Source: Durusdinium trenchii
Taxonomy: Eukaryota > Sar > Dinophyceae > Suessiales > Symbiodiniaceae
Assembly (NCBI GenBank): GCA_963970005.1
Contig: CAXAMN010003069.1
Location: 105,857-169,856, forward strand
Length of the DNA: 64,000 bases
Direction of reading: 5' to 3'
The position numbers and the translations under genes are program-made. Positions 43,608 through 53,849 of this stretch are shown in pieces. The notes under the pieces were generated by a model. The model was not told where the DNA came from. It made no database searches and was given only the letters and a program-made list of their open reading frames with translations. Numbering within the stretch: position 1 is the stretch's first letter; each line of letters opens with the position of its first letter.

Positions 43608-44007
43608 CCTGAATAAAGCCATGCCCTTGAATAAAGCTAATGAACTTGGTCTCTNNNNNNNNNNCTAAACCCAATTTCATTCCCCTTGATGAACTCTTCT
43701 TCAAGTAGCTGACAAGGAAAAAGATCCAAATGAACCTAGGGTGAATTCTTTTAAAAGCCCTTATTTAAAAACATTGAAGAAAGCTATGAAAACAGTTCAG
43801 CAAGGCCCTCATCAAGGCCCAAATACAAAATAAAGATTGACCCTAAATACAGCTAAGCACTCCCTGATCCAGCCCCATCCCACGCAAGCCTCAACCACTG
43901 CTGGCTGATCATCTTCTTCAGCTTTCTCCTGGCCAAGGGCTTAGCTCTACTGAAGTGGCCCCTCAATAAAGCCATGCCCTTGAATAAAGCTAATGAACTT
44001 GTTCTCT
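43608..44007 (+). repeat. Direct duplication of a terminal-word block around an assembly gap
   Basis: A 47-bp block (CCT(G/C)AATAAAGCCATG, then CCCTTGAATAAAGCTAATG, AACTTG(G/T)TCTCT) occurs at 43608-43654 and at 43961-44007. In both cases CTAA(A/C)CCCAATTTCATTCCC follows within about 50 bp. Ten N lie at 43655-43664 in the first copy. Confidence 0.8.
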
Positions 44008-44665
44008 GAATGGAATGCGCTGATTCTATTGTGTTGTAAGTCTTCTCAATCTAACCCCAATTTCATTCCCCAATCTCAGCAATGAATTAGGTTCCCAAAG
44101 CCCATGTCCTTAGCTTCCCTTTTTCTCTTCACCGTTGCTTAGCAAAAAGGTGGAGAAACATGGAATGGCATGGGGGGTTGACCAAATGTATGAGCTTGCT
44201 GGCGCTTATGCCACTGCATGGGCTAGCTGGCTTTGTATTGGAAACTTTGGCATGGGGGTTGATTGCACTGATCTTGAACCTCAATGCTGGGGCTCACAGA
44301 TCTGACTTTGTTTGATTCCTGCTCATGCAGCATGAACTTCCTGCGCATTTGAACATGTAGAACTGTACTATATAGTAGGTACTCAAAAAACAAAAGCTAA
44401 ACACAGGCTCACCCTAAAGTAGCATAAGCCAAATAGAACTAGATAGGGCTAATGATCTAGCTCTCTTCAACCCCATGGAGGTGCACTCAATCCCACTGCC
44501 TTTTTGCAAGGTTGCTCATGTGAGCTCATTGCCTCAGTCCTGATGCCATCTAGTGCCACCTCATGACCAGCTCATCCACTTCCATGTGCCCTGATGCTTT
44601 GCCTCATCCCTCCTGAGATGTTTCCACACAAACCCGCTGAATCTTTTTGAAACATCTAAAACTAA

Positions 44666-46800
44666 TCACTGCAAATAAAAGTATAAAAGAAGAAAACTAA
44701 TCACTGCAACCAATCTAAGTCTCATGAAATCGATCTTCTCAATCTCTTTCTCAATGGACCATGATGGCCCACTCTTCACCTTCAGGGCCTCCCAGTTGCT
44801 CATCTCCTGCTTGTAGTGCTTATAGAGCTTCCTCAAGATAGAAGTGGCCAACACAAAACATGGGATGCAATAATCCTCTACATGTTCAAACCTCAATGAA
44901 ACAATTCAACTATATAGATGTTCAAACCTTAATGCCAAAACCTGCCAAGTTTCATGAGCTGCTCATAGCGTGCTGCTGTCATCCCATAGCTGATTGGCAG
45001 CTTGCTCCATGGTGCGCACAGCTCCAAGAGATCTTTGTCATCCATGTCCTCAATGGGTTCTTTGCAACTATCCCCATTGAATAGTTGTTACTTATCCCAA
45101 CTGATCCCAAACCAAAAACTTTACCCAATAAGGCAGAAACAAGTCTCTGGATGAAACTGCGCCATCTGCCACTCATCCCTGGTGCTGTTCTTCATGACAG
45201 TCTCCTCATACCTGTGCTGTTGATTTGCCATCACTACTAATCAAGTTCTTTCTTTCTATACACCAAAAAACATAGGAAAATGTACTTAATTAATTATATA
45301 TCCAATTACTGAAAGTTTTGATGAGATACTGCTGGGTCTTCATGCCAGCCTCCTGCTTGCAGACCTTCCTGATGAGCTGCTGATACCTGATGATGTTTCC
45401 CAATGGCCCTAAATGCAAACAATTGCTTCAACCAAAAATTTTAAAAAAAAAAGCATCCAAACCAACCAAGTTGCTGCGTCTGGAGCTTCATGTCCAACAG
45501 AACCTGCCTGATGGTCATGTCCCACTCAGCTTGATAGGCCTCTCCTCAGCTGTTCATGTAATGATGCATGTTCATTCCTGGTCCCAAGAACTAATTAAAA
45601 AGAAATACAAAGCTTGTCCAGAAGCATGCAAGCCTCTGCTCATGGCCTCTGATGGGAGAGGCTTCAGCTCTGAGATCTGCTGCTCCAGGATGGCTGGATC
45701 ACCAAGCTCATCATCAAACCTGGGCATAGGGACACCACCCACCAACCCCACCACCACAGCAGCAACAACAACAAAAAACAATCCCTCCCATGAAAGCAAA
45801 GCAAAACACAAAGCATACAAATTCTACCCAGGAACTCCTCAATCACATGCTTCATGTGCCTGGATACATCTCTGAATTGGCCTCCTGACTTATCCAATCC
45901 TTGGGTTGCTGCTGCTCAATCTGTTTTAAATTGCTTTCCTTATGCACTAAGTAGCTAAATTTTGTTTTACAAGAACTAATTAGCTAATTAAAAACTTGTG
46001 AAAAATCATTGTGGCTGAGCTGCGCTTCTCCATGTAGGTGCACTTCTGGCTGCATACCCATGTGAGATCTTCCAGGCTGATGGTCTTCTGATGGGTCTGA
46101 CGGATCTTCCACATCATGAGAATGATCACCTAACTAAGATCAATGCTTAGCTGGTCCAACCACCTAATCACTACATCATGCATCTACCACCTGACTAAAA
46201 AAGTGTTAATTAGCTATCTCTACCATATGCCAAGGCACCAGGTGATGCCAGTGCGCTGATGCCAGCTGCATGACCTGCTCCTTGATCTCATGCTGATTGT
46301 ATCCTGATGCTCCTGATTTGCAAAACCAGTGCCACCCAGATCTAATTAGGTGCTATTCTCTATGTGGGCCATTAAAAATAACAAAAAATAAACATGTACA
46401 TATATGTCAACAGAAACCAAAACAACAACAGCAGTCCAATCTAGAAACTACAAAAGAAAAGATAACATAAGGTTCATGTTCATCTAAGATTCCCATCTTC
46501 CAGCTGGCTCCAATGGCCAGGATGACCACCAAGATGTGCTTGATGTTCTGGATCTTCATGGCCATGATACCTTGGTGGGGATGAATTCTTCTCAATACAG
46601 CTAATCAAATCCAAAAAAGGCTTCAAAGCAAAACAACAAACTATATAATTATGTATCAAAAAGCTCAACCAATTCAATTCCCAAACAAGGTGCTGATGGC
46701 TGATGGCAAGCTTATGCAAATGCGCTCTTTGGTCACTGATTGAAAGCTGCTGCATCAGAGCTCCATGGTAATGCTGCAATTCCTTGTTTGATGCCCCCTT
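44666..46800 (-). CDS. Second, intron-rich gene of the nested element, unknown function
   Basis: Minus-strand exons in order are as follows. About 46790-46690 reads YHGALMQQLSISDQRAHLHK. 46300-46210 reads GYNQHEIKEQVMQLASAHWH. 46120-46010 reads MWKIRQTHQKTISLEDLTWV and CSQKCTYMEKRSS. 45895-45830 reads SGGQFRDVSRHMKHVIEEFL. 45725-45640 reads RFDDELGDPAILEQQISEL. 45550-45460 reads AYQAEWDMTIRQVLLDMKL. 45415-45310 reads NIIRYQQLIRKVCKQEAGM. 45225-45150 reads RYEETVMKNSTRDEWQMAQ. 45065-44945 reads MDDKDLLELCAPWSKLPIS and TAARYEQLMKLG. 44850-44730 reads LRKLYKHYKQEMSNWEALK. The exons are Gln/His/Trp-rich and share codon style with the transposase; spacers are AT-rich (AATTAGCTAATT). One intron (about 46207-46130) fits GT-AG. 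Family unknown. Confidence 0.55.
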
Positions 46801-46989
46801 TCCCTTATGAAACTAATGAGTGCTTCCCACCCCTGATTGTTCTTACAATGCTGGATGCTCCAATCAAATGCGCACTCCCTCGTGACTAACCAAACTCTAT
46901 GCCTCTTCATACCTCATGGCCTCTTCATGCAAAGGCTCCCTTCTATCACCCCTCCATTTTCAACTCTCAATTGAAATCTCAATGTGAAA

Positions 46990-47960
46990 CTCAGGGTGAT
47001 ACTGCAAACCTCAATCCAGGCACTACTCTCATGCTCCTCCTTTGTCTTTGCTTCATCCACCTGCATGGCTGCTGAGTGAATGATGGGCTGTCCTGTCTAT
47101 GTGGCCCTACTGGGTTCTTATGTGATTGACACTTCAAGGACTCAATGGTTTCCCAATGGTGTTCTCTACCCCCATTATGTTCATGTTGAAGCTCATGGAA
47201 ACAAGATGCCAGCCAGCCTGATGGTGAGCTGCATTGCCACCCTCCTCAGCTTTCTTTCCTTCATCCACCTGCATGTTTGGTGAATCAAGGTTCTCCAAGC
47301 TAATGGCCCCTCATGAAATCAATGCTTCAAAGACCCATCCTGGTGCTTTATGAAACTCATACCCAATGGCCCCTGTCCTGTATGCCCACCCCAAAGCCCA
47401 TGGAAAAATGCAAGCCTGATGGGGAGCTGCATTGCCACCCTCCTTCTCATCCTTCTTTCCTTCATCCACCTGCATGGTTGCTGAATCAATGCGTGGTTCT
47501 CCAAGCTAATGGCCCCTCATGAGATCCATGCTTCAAAGACTCCTTTTGGTTCTTTTCAATCTCATACCCAATGGCTCCCTTCCTATATGCCCATCCCAAA
47601 GCCCATGGAAAAATGCAAGCCTGATGGGTAGCTGCATTGCCACCCTCCTTCTCATCCTTCTTCCCTTCATCCACCTGCATAGTTGCTGAATCAATGTGTG
47701 GTTCTCCAAGCTAATGGCCCCTCATGATCCATGCTTCAAAAGGCTCAATCCATTGTTTACCAAATTCAAACCCAATGCTCCCTTTCTTTTATGCCCATGC
47801 CAAAGCCTGAGGGGCATCTTCATTGCCACCCTTCTTCTCATCCTTCTTTGCTTCACCCACCTGCATGGCTGCTGAATGACTGCTTGGCTCTGCCAGCTAA
47901 TGGGCCCTCATGAGACCTAATTATACTCCAAAAGGTTCAATCTATTGCTTATCATTTTCA
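46990..47960 (+). repeat. About 200-bp tandem satellite, five copies
   Basis: The word TTCA(T/C)CCACCTGCAT(G/A) occurs at about 47052, 47260, 47461, 47666 and 47852, giving periods of 186-209 bp. Other shared words keep the same order in each unit: AAGCCCATGGAAAAATGC, GAGCTGCATTGCCACCCTCC and CTCCAAGCTAATGGCCCCTC. It lies between the second gene and the right end of the insert. Confidence 0.85.
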
Positions 47961-48372
47961 TACCCAATGGACCCTTTCCTATATGAAAAAAAGTTACCAG
48001 CCTTCTTGCCCTTCTTGGATGGATGGAGAACTTGATCCAGGTCTGATCCTGCAAGGCATGGCCAGGGGCTGGAGGGAATGGTGGCAGGGAACCTTACACC
48101 ACCACACCCACCACCACCCAGCCAGCAATAGCAGCAGCGCAGGCAGCAAACTGATGCCCTTCTGATGGTCCTGCAAACTGATGGTCCTCTGATCTCTGCT
48201 GGCTGATCCTGGTGAGGATTCCTGCTGAATCAATGGGTCCTCAATGGATTCCTTTCTTCTATTCCTTTCCTTTATAGATTCTTATACAAAAGGAAAAATC
48301 TCTACCAATACTAAACAGTTGAAAACAATCTTTTTATCTATTTGAGGTCTTTCAGGGGGGGGGGGGCCTAGT

Positions 48373-48381
48373 GATTAATCA
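48373..48381 (+). repeat. Target-site duplication, right copy
   Basis: GATTAATCA lies directly after the G12-CCTAGT end of the insert. With its preceding T it forms the perfect palindrome TGATTAATCA, so the target may have been chosen for symmetry. Confidence 0.65.
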
Positions 48382-48900
48382 GAGGTTGACATTATAAGTT
48401 GAGTCAGTAGCGAGCCATGTGGAAGCTTGGCCCACACGAGTCTTCTTTCAAGTTCATTGAATGGTCTCCTATCAAGGATAATCCTATCGCTGGTGGCTTT
48501 ATGGTCAACCGCGAAAAGCCCCCCGGTGATGGTCCGGCCTGCGCTGTCTTTCAATCCTAACTCCTCTGGAATTAAAGTCGCCACCCCGCTGCCTAACAGT
48601 TTTTGGTTAACAGCTTCCATGTCATGTGGTTCGACCTTGAAACATCCAAGGGTCGGGAACACAGGCTCGGTGTCCAGAGGAACTGTCGTGGCCATGCTAT
48701 TGAAGGCTTCGAGGCGCTGACCTTTCAAGAACCGACGTGGTTCAATGATGCCAGCTGTTTCAGGAAGGGACATCCTTTCCGGCTTCACGTTCTTGGCTAC
48801 CCTTGAAAGCTTATCTAAGGCCGTGTTGCTGGTGTAGTCTGAATTCCGGACTGTCTTTACTAATTCGCTTAATTTGAGAATGCCGCGGCTTAAAGAAGAC
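48382..48900 (-). CDS. Reverse-transcriptase fingers of the retroelement (5' part)
   Basis: The frame runs from upstream of 48788 (LSRGILKLSELVKTVRNSDY) through FLKGQRLEAFNSMATTV and SDRIILDRRPFNELERRL, then WAKLPHGSLLTQLIM, and hits a stop in the duplicated target word at 48375. IILDRRPFN and LPHGS are typical finger-domain phrases of the DIRS-type polymerase. Joining with the right part at 39120 leaves a one-base frame mismatch, so this copy was already or later damaged. Confidence 0.7.
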
Positions 48901-48904
48901 TGAT

Positions 48905-49260
48905 CTACTGAAGGCGGACAAACCTATTAATTCCATCGTGCAATGAGCCGGCATATGTCGAGTGCAATGACGTCCAAGTGTTGCAGGCTGCCCTGGACAG
49001 GAGACGTTGCTGTGCTATGGACGAACACGGGCTACCTCCATCAAGGAATGTGAAATAAGCCCAAATCATTTCTACATAGCGCCATGTCTCATCCCGGCCT
49101 CGTCTCCTCGCCCTCCTACGAGCGCTCTTAGACTTACCAATGCATGCTGGCAGAACTAATAGAGACGGAAAGAGTTCTGTCCCCCTGATCGGATTAGGGG
49201 GTGTTTCTGGCCCCAACCTCCGGTTTAAATCGGAGGACTTCAAAAGTTTCCAAAAACGAC
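48905..49260 (-). CDS. Pol N-terminal segment of the retroelement
   Basis: This frame takes over after the gag stop at 49360. It reads DDFESSWGSFGRFWKLLKSS, LFPSLLVLPACIGKSKSARR, RDETWRYVEMIWAYFTFLDG and CNTWTSLHSTYAGSLHDG, stopping at 48905. The relation gag to this frame is a -1 step, and this frame to the RT frame is another -1 step. A gag-pol -1 shift is plausible in retroelements, while the second step is more likely damage. Confidence 0.55.
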
Positions 49261-49359
49261 CAAAAGAGCCCCAGCTACTTTCGAAATCGTCTATGGCTGG
49301 CATAGTGCTGCGACCGTCTGTTGCGGCCTCTGACTCATCTGCGGGTCTGCTACGGGAGC

Positions 49360-50688
49360 TCAAGACTCGGTCTGGTTCTTGTCTCTGTCCCTGTCTTTCC
49401 CCTTGCCTTTCTTGCGGCCTTTCCCTTCTTTGTTCTCTTCTGCGTCGCTTTCGCCTTTCCCACTGCCTTTCCTTCTGAGGCTGTCTGTGGTCTTTGCTAA
49501 CTCGTTCATGCTGCGAAGGTAGGATGTCACGTGTTGCAGATTGTCGGGATCTCCTCCGAAAAGCTTTCGCTTGAAAGGATCTTCGACGTGCGTGAGGAGC
49601 CACGCAACTTCCCACTCGCCGTTGTCGAGCGACGCCTGGTGCACCGCTTGCAGTGTCAGAACCGTTTGCAACGCTGCCCGTTCGGGCTCTTCCCTCAGAA
49701 GATACTCTAGTATTGTTGCCAGAAGGTAGTGGACTCTTTGGAGATTCTTCTCGCGCCCAAAGTGGATTCTTCTGGTGTAGTCTGTCAACCGAAACGGTTT
49801 GTCTTGGGCACCCAGCTCCTCTTCGACCGACTTGGCAAACCTCCGGACGTACTTCACAGGATGGCGGAACATATTTTTGCCAGACTTCCGGTAGTTGTAC
49901 ACCGCTTTGGAGTGTCCTTTGGCAGCACGGTCGTCTGACTTGCCGCTGCTGCTGTCTGAAGAGCTGTCCCCATCTCGGCTCCTGGAACTGCTTCTGTCCT
50001 TCTTGCTCTTGCGTTCTCTTTTGAGAGATTGCGCAAGCTGAAGGGCCAAGAGACCTTGGAGCGGGTCTCCAGTTTGCATCGCAGCTTGAATCATAGCATC
50101 TTGTCCTTGGCGGCTTGGAGTCCCGCCTGACTTCGATGCCTTCTTCTTTTCGATCAGGGCAAAGCGCCTTGACCGATGCTTCGAGGAAGAGGCTCTGTCC
50201 TGAAGCTTTCGAGCTTTTTCGTCTGCAGTACCAGATCCTAGCCAGCTCTTTTTGAGCTGAGTTGTCAGATCCTCGAGCTCCTCGCCCGAGCTTTCCTCTG
50301 ACTCCGAATCTGCTGCTTTTGCTTTGCTGCGAGCTGCAGCCCGACGTTCTGCTGGGTCGGATGCTGTTGCATAGTTCAGATCCTCGTCTGAAGTCATCAG
50401 AGCTTGAAGACCTAGTCTGAGCAGGTCTTGAGCTGATGCTCCTAGGGGCATCACTTCTTCGTTCACACCGCTCAGCAACTGATGAGGCATTGCTTCGACC
50501 AGGCAAAATGGCTGATCTTCCTTTTCCACGCTTGACAGTGCAGTGAGCTCCAACTCCTTCTTTGAACACCTTACCAGAGCTTGCAGCCATGGTTTTTGAA
50601 TCCCAACCACAAGAGCTTCGCGCCATCTAGGCTCATCAAAACCTTGTCCAAGTTGAAGGACTCCTTTACTCCCGGGCTTCAAGGTCAT
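49360..50688 (-). CDS. Gag-like protein of the retroelement
   Basis: The protein is 442 residues. The N-terminal region is folded (FDEPRWREALVVGIQKPW). The middle is Ser/Glu- and Lys/Arg-rich and disordered (SESEESSGEELEDL, RSSSRSRDGDSSSDSSSG). The C-terminal core reads FRLTDYTRRIHFGREKNLQR, VHYLLATILEYLLREEPER and EWEVAWLLTHVEDPFKRKLF. It ends in a basic KGKGRKKGKGKDRDRDK-like tail that could bind nucleic acid. It has no Cys-His knuckle. Gag proteins package element RNA, and the assignment rests on position before RT and composition. Confidence 0.65.
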   Translation of the reverse strand: MTLKPGSKGVLQLGQGFDEPRWREALVVGIQKPWLQALVRCSKKELELTALSSVEKEDQPFCLVEAMPHQLLSGVNEEVMPLGASAQDLLRLGLQALMTSDEDLNYATASDPAERRAAARSKAKAADSESEESSGEELEDLTTQLKKSWLGSGTADEKARKLQDRASSSKHRSRRFALIEKKKASKSGGTPSRQGQDAMIQAAMQTGDPLQGLLALQLAQSLKRERKSKKDRSSSRSRDGDSSSDSSSGKSDDRAAKGHSKAVYNYRKSGKNMFRHPVKYVRRFAKSVEEELGAQDKPFRLTDYTRRIHFGREKNLQRVHYLLATILEYLLREEPERAALQTVLTLQAVHQASLDNGEWEVAWLLTHVEDPFKRKLFGGDPDNLQHVTSYLRSMNELAKTTDSLRRKGSGKGESDAEENKEGKGRKKGKGKDRDRDKNQTES

Positions 50689-51002
50689 GGGTGAAGGTCC
50701 AACCGAAAATGCGCTCGCCTAGTTGGCGAGAGGTCCCAGTCGCGGGCCTCTGTAGCAAAAGCTGCTGAGGCTTCGGCCCTAGTGTCAAATCTCCTAAATC
50801 TGATTCTTCTGAACTCGCCTCGGTGCAAATGGAGGATGGCACTGTAGGCCAGGTTCTCCACACCCCAGTGGACACCAGCAATGCGCCACCTTTGGATTCC
50901 CGGAATGTGCCAAATGGCGTACCACCTGATCTCCTGCCGTCTGTGGGTGGCAACAAGCCCTCTCTTCCAAAGTAGGATCCCCTTGCAACCGGCAGCACCC
51001 AA
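50685..51002 (-). CDS. RNase H1 N-terminal (viroplasmin)-like domain upstream of gag
   Basis: The minus frame reads RRQEIRWYAIWHIPGIQRW, AGVHWGVENLAYSAIL and IRFRRFDTRAEASAAFATEA. The pattern (W/Y)YA(V/I)..G...GV..........G..F..FDT..EA..F resembles the small domain that caps RNase H1 and some viral or retroelement proteins and binds RNA-DNA hybrids. The other minus frame over the same bases is acidic and also open, so the assignment is tentative. Confidence 0.4.
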   Translation of the reverse strand: MGAAGCKGILLWKRGLVATHRRQEIRWYAIWHIPGIQRWRIAGVHWGVENLAYSAILHLHRGEFRRIRFRRFDTRAEASAAFATEARDWDLSPTRRAHFRLDLHP

Positions 51003-51256
51003 ACGTGTGGATCAATTGGTGGTGGTCCCAGTTCAGTTTCCAGGTCACTGTCCAGCGGCTCTTCCTCAGAATCAGATGACCACAATTCGATGACGCGTGG
51101 GCTCTCTACCCTAGGCTCAAGCAGCTGCTGTCGCGCTGGTCGAAAAAGCGACAAACAAAATCGCACCAGCCGACAAATGCAGCTCATTTGACCCTGATGA
51201 GCTGCAGTCATGGTCAAACATGTGAGTGGCATGTTTATATCTATATATATATATAC

Positions 51257-53120
51257 TTATTTAATGGCTTTGTTCGCATAAACTAACTTCAGCATCTTCA
51301 GCCCAGCCATGCCTAGCCTATCGGCTGGCTTTTGTAACTTTTGGTATACCATAATATACCACATGTATTCTGGATGCCCTCTGCACTTATAAAGGTCCAG
51401 CTCATGAGTTTCGCCTCGCAATGCTGCCATGGCTCTATAGGTCTTACAGCTCCAAACTTTGGCAGTCGCATCACCAGATGCAGAGGCCAAGCGTGTGCCA
51501 TCCGCTGAGAAACTGATGCTGAAAACTTTGCCGCTGTGGCCCTGCAAGGAAGCTCGTTGCTGGCCTCAACCGAGATTCCACATCTGTCGACACAAACTCT
51601 CCATATCTCTCTCAAGTCTCTCCAAGGTCTCCCCTCCATGACTTTTCTTGCTACCATTGCGGACACGGACATTGCAAGGTGCAGCCGGCCCTTCCCGCGT
51701 CCCGCGTTCTTGAAAAGTGCAAGGTAGCTATTCAAGGCTTGTGGCTTGTGTTTTTTAAAGGGGTGTGCGCAAGTGCTGGCGTGCCCACTGGGACCGGTGC
51801 ATGAGTCTGGGTTTGCATCTCTACTGGTGAAGCACCACAAAGGCCATACTTTCGAACCAACGCTTTTGGTTTGGGTGATTATATCGCCACACATGGATAA
51901 TCGGACCTCACGACGACTCGATTCCCGAAGTGGATTATGAATTGCTGTGAATTCAGCTGGTGAGGGCCACTAGACTGTCTGTCGGAGCACAGGCTGGGGT
52001 CGTACGTATATACATGCACTAGAAGTGATTCGCCGCGCCTCTCAATTGTGCAACGTATTCGGTGGTTTGGGAAAATCGCATAGCAAAAGCGAAGCTGCGA
52101 ACAACACAGGGTCAAACTTCCCGTGCGTGGTTTGCCTGCCTTCGACTAAATCCCAAAGGATCACCATCCCGTTGGCCAGTGCGACCGCCAGTTCTTGCCG
52201 CGCCGGATGAAAGCACAACGCGAACGCATCTGCCTCGTGCATCAAGCGTGTCTGCAGCTCCTCCAGTGACGGCATTGAATGCTTGGCTGAAGTCCTATTG
52301 CTCCAAATTACGATAGCATAAGGTAACATTATTTGCTTATCATCTTTCAACCATGAAGCTCAACAAAAGATCCCAAAGCTTCAAGCTCAAAGGAAACATT
52401 GGCAACAGCGGACCAAGAGTCTGCAGTAAGACCTGGTCTTGAAATCGCCCACACCGAAACTTCTCGGGTGCGGAATGCGATGGCAATACGCATGCCATTG
52501 GAAGAGAACATGACGCAGTTGATCCGGTGAGGATGACTGCCAATGGTGCATGATCTGGAGAAAGTTCTTGAATCCCACAGAATGACATTCCTGTCGTCTG
52601 AACCAGTGATAATTTCGGCATCATCTGGAGAGAAAGCAGCCCAAGACACATCCCTGCGATGCCCTCGCAATACGGAAAGGCATTCACCAAAACTACCAGC
52701 ACTCCAAACCCGGGCAGTTCTGTCACTGGAGGCGGACACCAAGCGACTACTATCCCCTGAGAAGCTAACGCAGTGGACGCAACCTCGGTGTCCTCTTAGC
52801 GTTAGACGCCATGCTTGCCGCTGCGTGCTCCACAACCTCACAGTATGGTCAGAAGATGCCGTTGCAATTGAAGAACCGTCAGGAGATAGAGCCACAGATA
52901 TTACCGACAAATGGTGGCCAAAAAGAGATTTGCACCATTCACCAGTATTTGCATCCCACATGGCAACGGACCCATCTGCACAGCCTGTGATCGCCCAATC
53001 CCGGGCTGAGATAACAACGGTTACCTCACAAGGAATATCGTCACAATCCTGAAGCTCAGCTCCACCAACTGCAAAAAAGCGCAAGCTGCGGTCTGCTTCA
53101 ATGCTGGCCTGGCAAACCAT
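51257..53120 (-). CDS. WD40-repeat protein
   Basis: Exon 1 (53120 to about 52355) encodes five blades ending TGCADGSVAMWD, TASSDHTVRLWS, SASSDRTARVWS, TGSDDRNVILWD and a degenerate FRTREVSVWA. Exon 2 (about 52310-52100) adds ADAFALCFHPARQELAVALA and GMVILWDL. Exon 3 (about 51560-51425) adds GHSGKVFSISFSADGTRLAS and DATAKVWS. At least seven blades fit one beta-propeller, a scaffold for protein complexes. The start ATG at 53120 is preceded only by a triplet-repeat tract. Introns lie between 52350 and 52310 and between about 52080 and 51560. The 3' end is close to the 5' end of the retroelement. No further domain identifies the pathway. Confidence 0.8.
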
Positions 53121-53184
53121 TTTGGGTTAGAGTGTCTATCAAGCATGCTGTGAATCTAATGCTCCGACAACGACGACGACTTCT

Positions 53185-53418
53185 AGTGTACTAGTACTAC
53201 TACTACTCTTCCTCCCACTATTCTTACCACTACCAGCACCACCACCACCACCACCACCACGACGACGACGACGACTACTACTACTACTCCTACTCCTAAG
53301 ACTCCTACTCCTACTCCTACTCCTACCTACTCCTCCTACTCCTGCTACTCCTACTCCTCCTCCTACTCCTCCTACTCCTCCTACTTCTCCTACTGCTCCT
53401 ACTGCTCCTACTACTACG

Positions 53419-53450
<32 letters not shown>

Positions 53451-53690
53451 AACTCCTACTCCTACTCCTAAGACTCCTACTCCTACTCCGACCTACTCCT
53501 CCTACTCCTGCTCCTCCTACTCCTCCTACTCCTACTCCTACTGCTGCTACTGCTCCTGCCACTGCTACTGCATGCTACAACTACGACTACGACGACTACT
53601 ACTACCAACACCACCACCACCACTACCACTCTACTACTACCACCGACGACGACGACCGCCTACTACTCCTACTCCAACTCCTCCTGCTAC
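53185..53690. repeat. Long CTA/CTC triplet-repeat tract
   Basis: About 500 bp consist of CTA, CTC, CCA and CGA triplets (for example ACTCCTACTCCTACTCC and ACTACTACTACTACTAC) with a consistent three-base phase. The minus frame reads as an Arg/Ser and Gly/Val low-complexity peptide. It sits directly upstream of the WD40 gene start, so it is in the promoter or 5' leader position. Confidence 0.85.
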
Positions 53691-53849
53691 AGCACTTAGA
53701 CGAACGTCCAAACTGAAACAAGTCAGTGGATCTGGAGCCAAGAAAAAAAACACTGAGCAGATGGAAGGCCACTGCTTCGCGGACAAGTGATCTCAATCCA
53801 ACAAGGCTAGGTGGAAATGCCAAGCCAACTTCTGTCAGGAGTTCGCCGC

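Larger units (their letters stand above)
39130..48372 (-). mobile_element. About 9.24-kb DNA transposon nested in the reverse transcriptase
   Basis: Homology to the retroelement's reverse transcriptase stops at 48373 and resumes at 39129. Exactly there the 9-bp word GATTAATCA is present on both sides (39121-39129 and 48373-48381), as expected of a target-site duplication. The left end begins ATACCCCTTGAATAAAGC. The right end, read inward, begins ACTAGG and twelve C followed by TGAAAG, so any terminal inverted repeat is short and imperfect. Inside are a DDE transposase/Ulp1 protease gene, a second multi-exon gene and satellite repeats. It could instead be two adjacent elements, because an inverted copy of the left terminal word lies at 43583-43598. 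Confidence 0.6.
35167..51240 (-). mobile_element. DIRS-like tyrosine-recombinase retroelement, split by a nested insertion
   Basis: Read on the minus strand the order is: RNase H1 N-terminal-like domain and gag (about 51.0-49.36 kb), a pol segment (49.25-48.9), and the reverse-transcriptase fingers (48.79-48.38). A foreign insert (48372-39130) follows. Then come reverse transcriptase palm and RNase H (39.12-37.82), a methyltransferase-like segment (37.65-37.0), the tyrosine recombinase (36.91-35.79) and a membrane-segment ORF (35.87-35.17). Gag, RT/RNase H, methyltransferase and tyrosine recombinase without an integrase is the DIRS-type layout. Several frame breaks show that this copy is degenerate. 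Terminal repeats were not found, so the outer limits are approximate. Confidence 0.75.

Noticed and set aside
43655-43664. Ten N as part of a biological boundary
   Set aside because: It is an assembly gap inside a duplicated block and carries no sequence information.
48355-48366. Run of twelve G as a G-quadruplex or telomere-like end
   Set aside because: A single homopolymer run at the element edge. It may be inflated by sequencing and gives no quadruplex pattern of separate runs.
49260-50626. Long minus frame over the gag region rich in Arg, Ser and Gln
   Set aside because: It is the alternative frame of the gag-coding stretch. Only its last 350 bases (48905-49260) look coding, and those are reported.
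51313-51894. Minus frame of 193 codons over the WD40 3' region
   Set aside because: It overlaps the clear WD blade in another frame and has no domain. Probably intron plus shadow.
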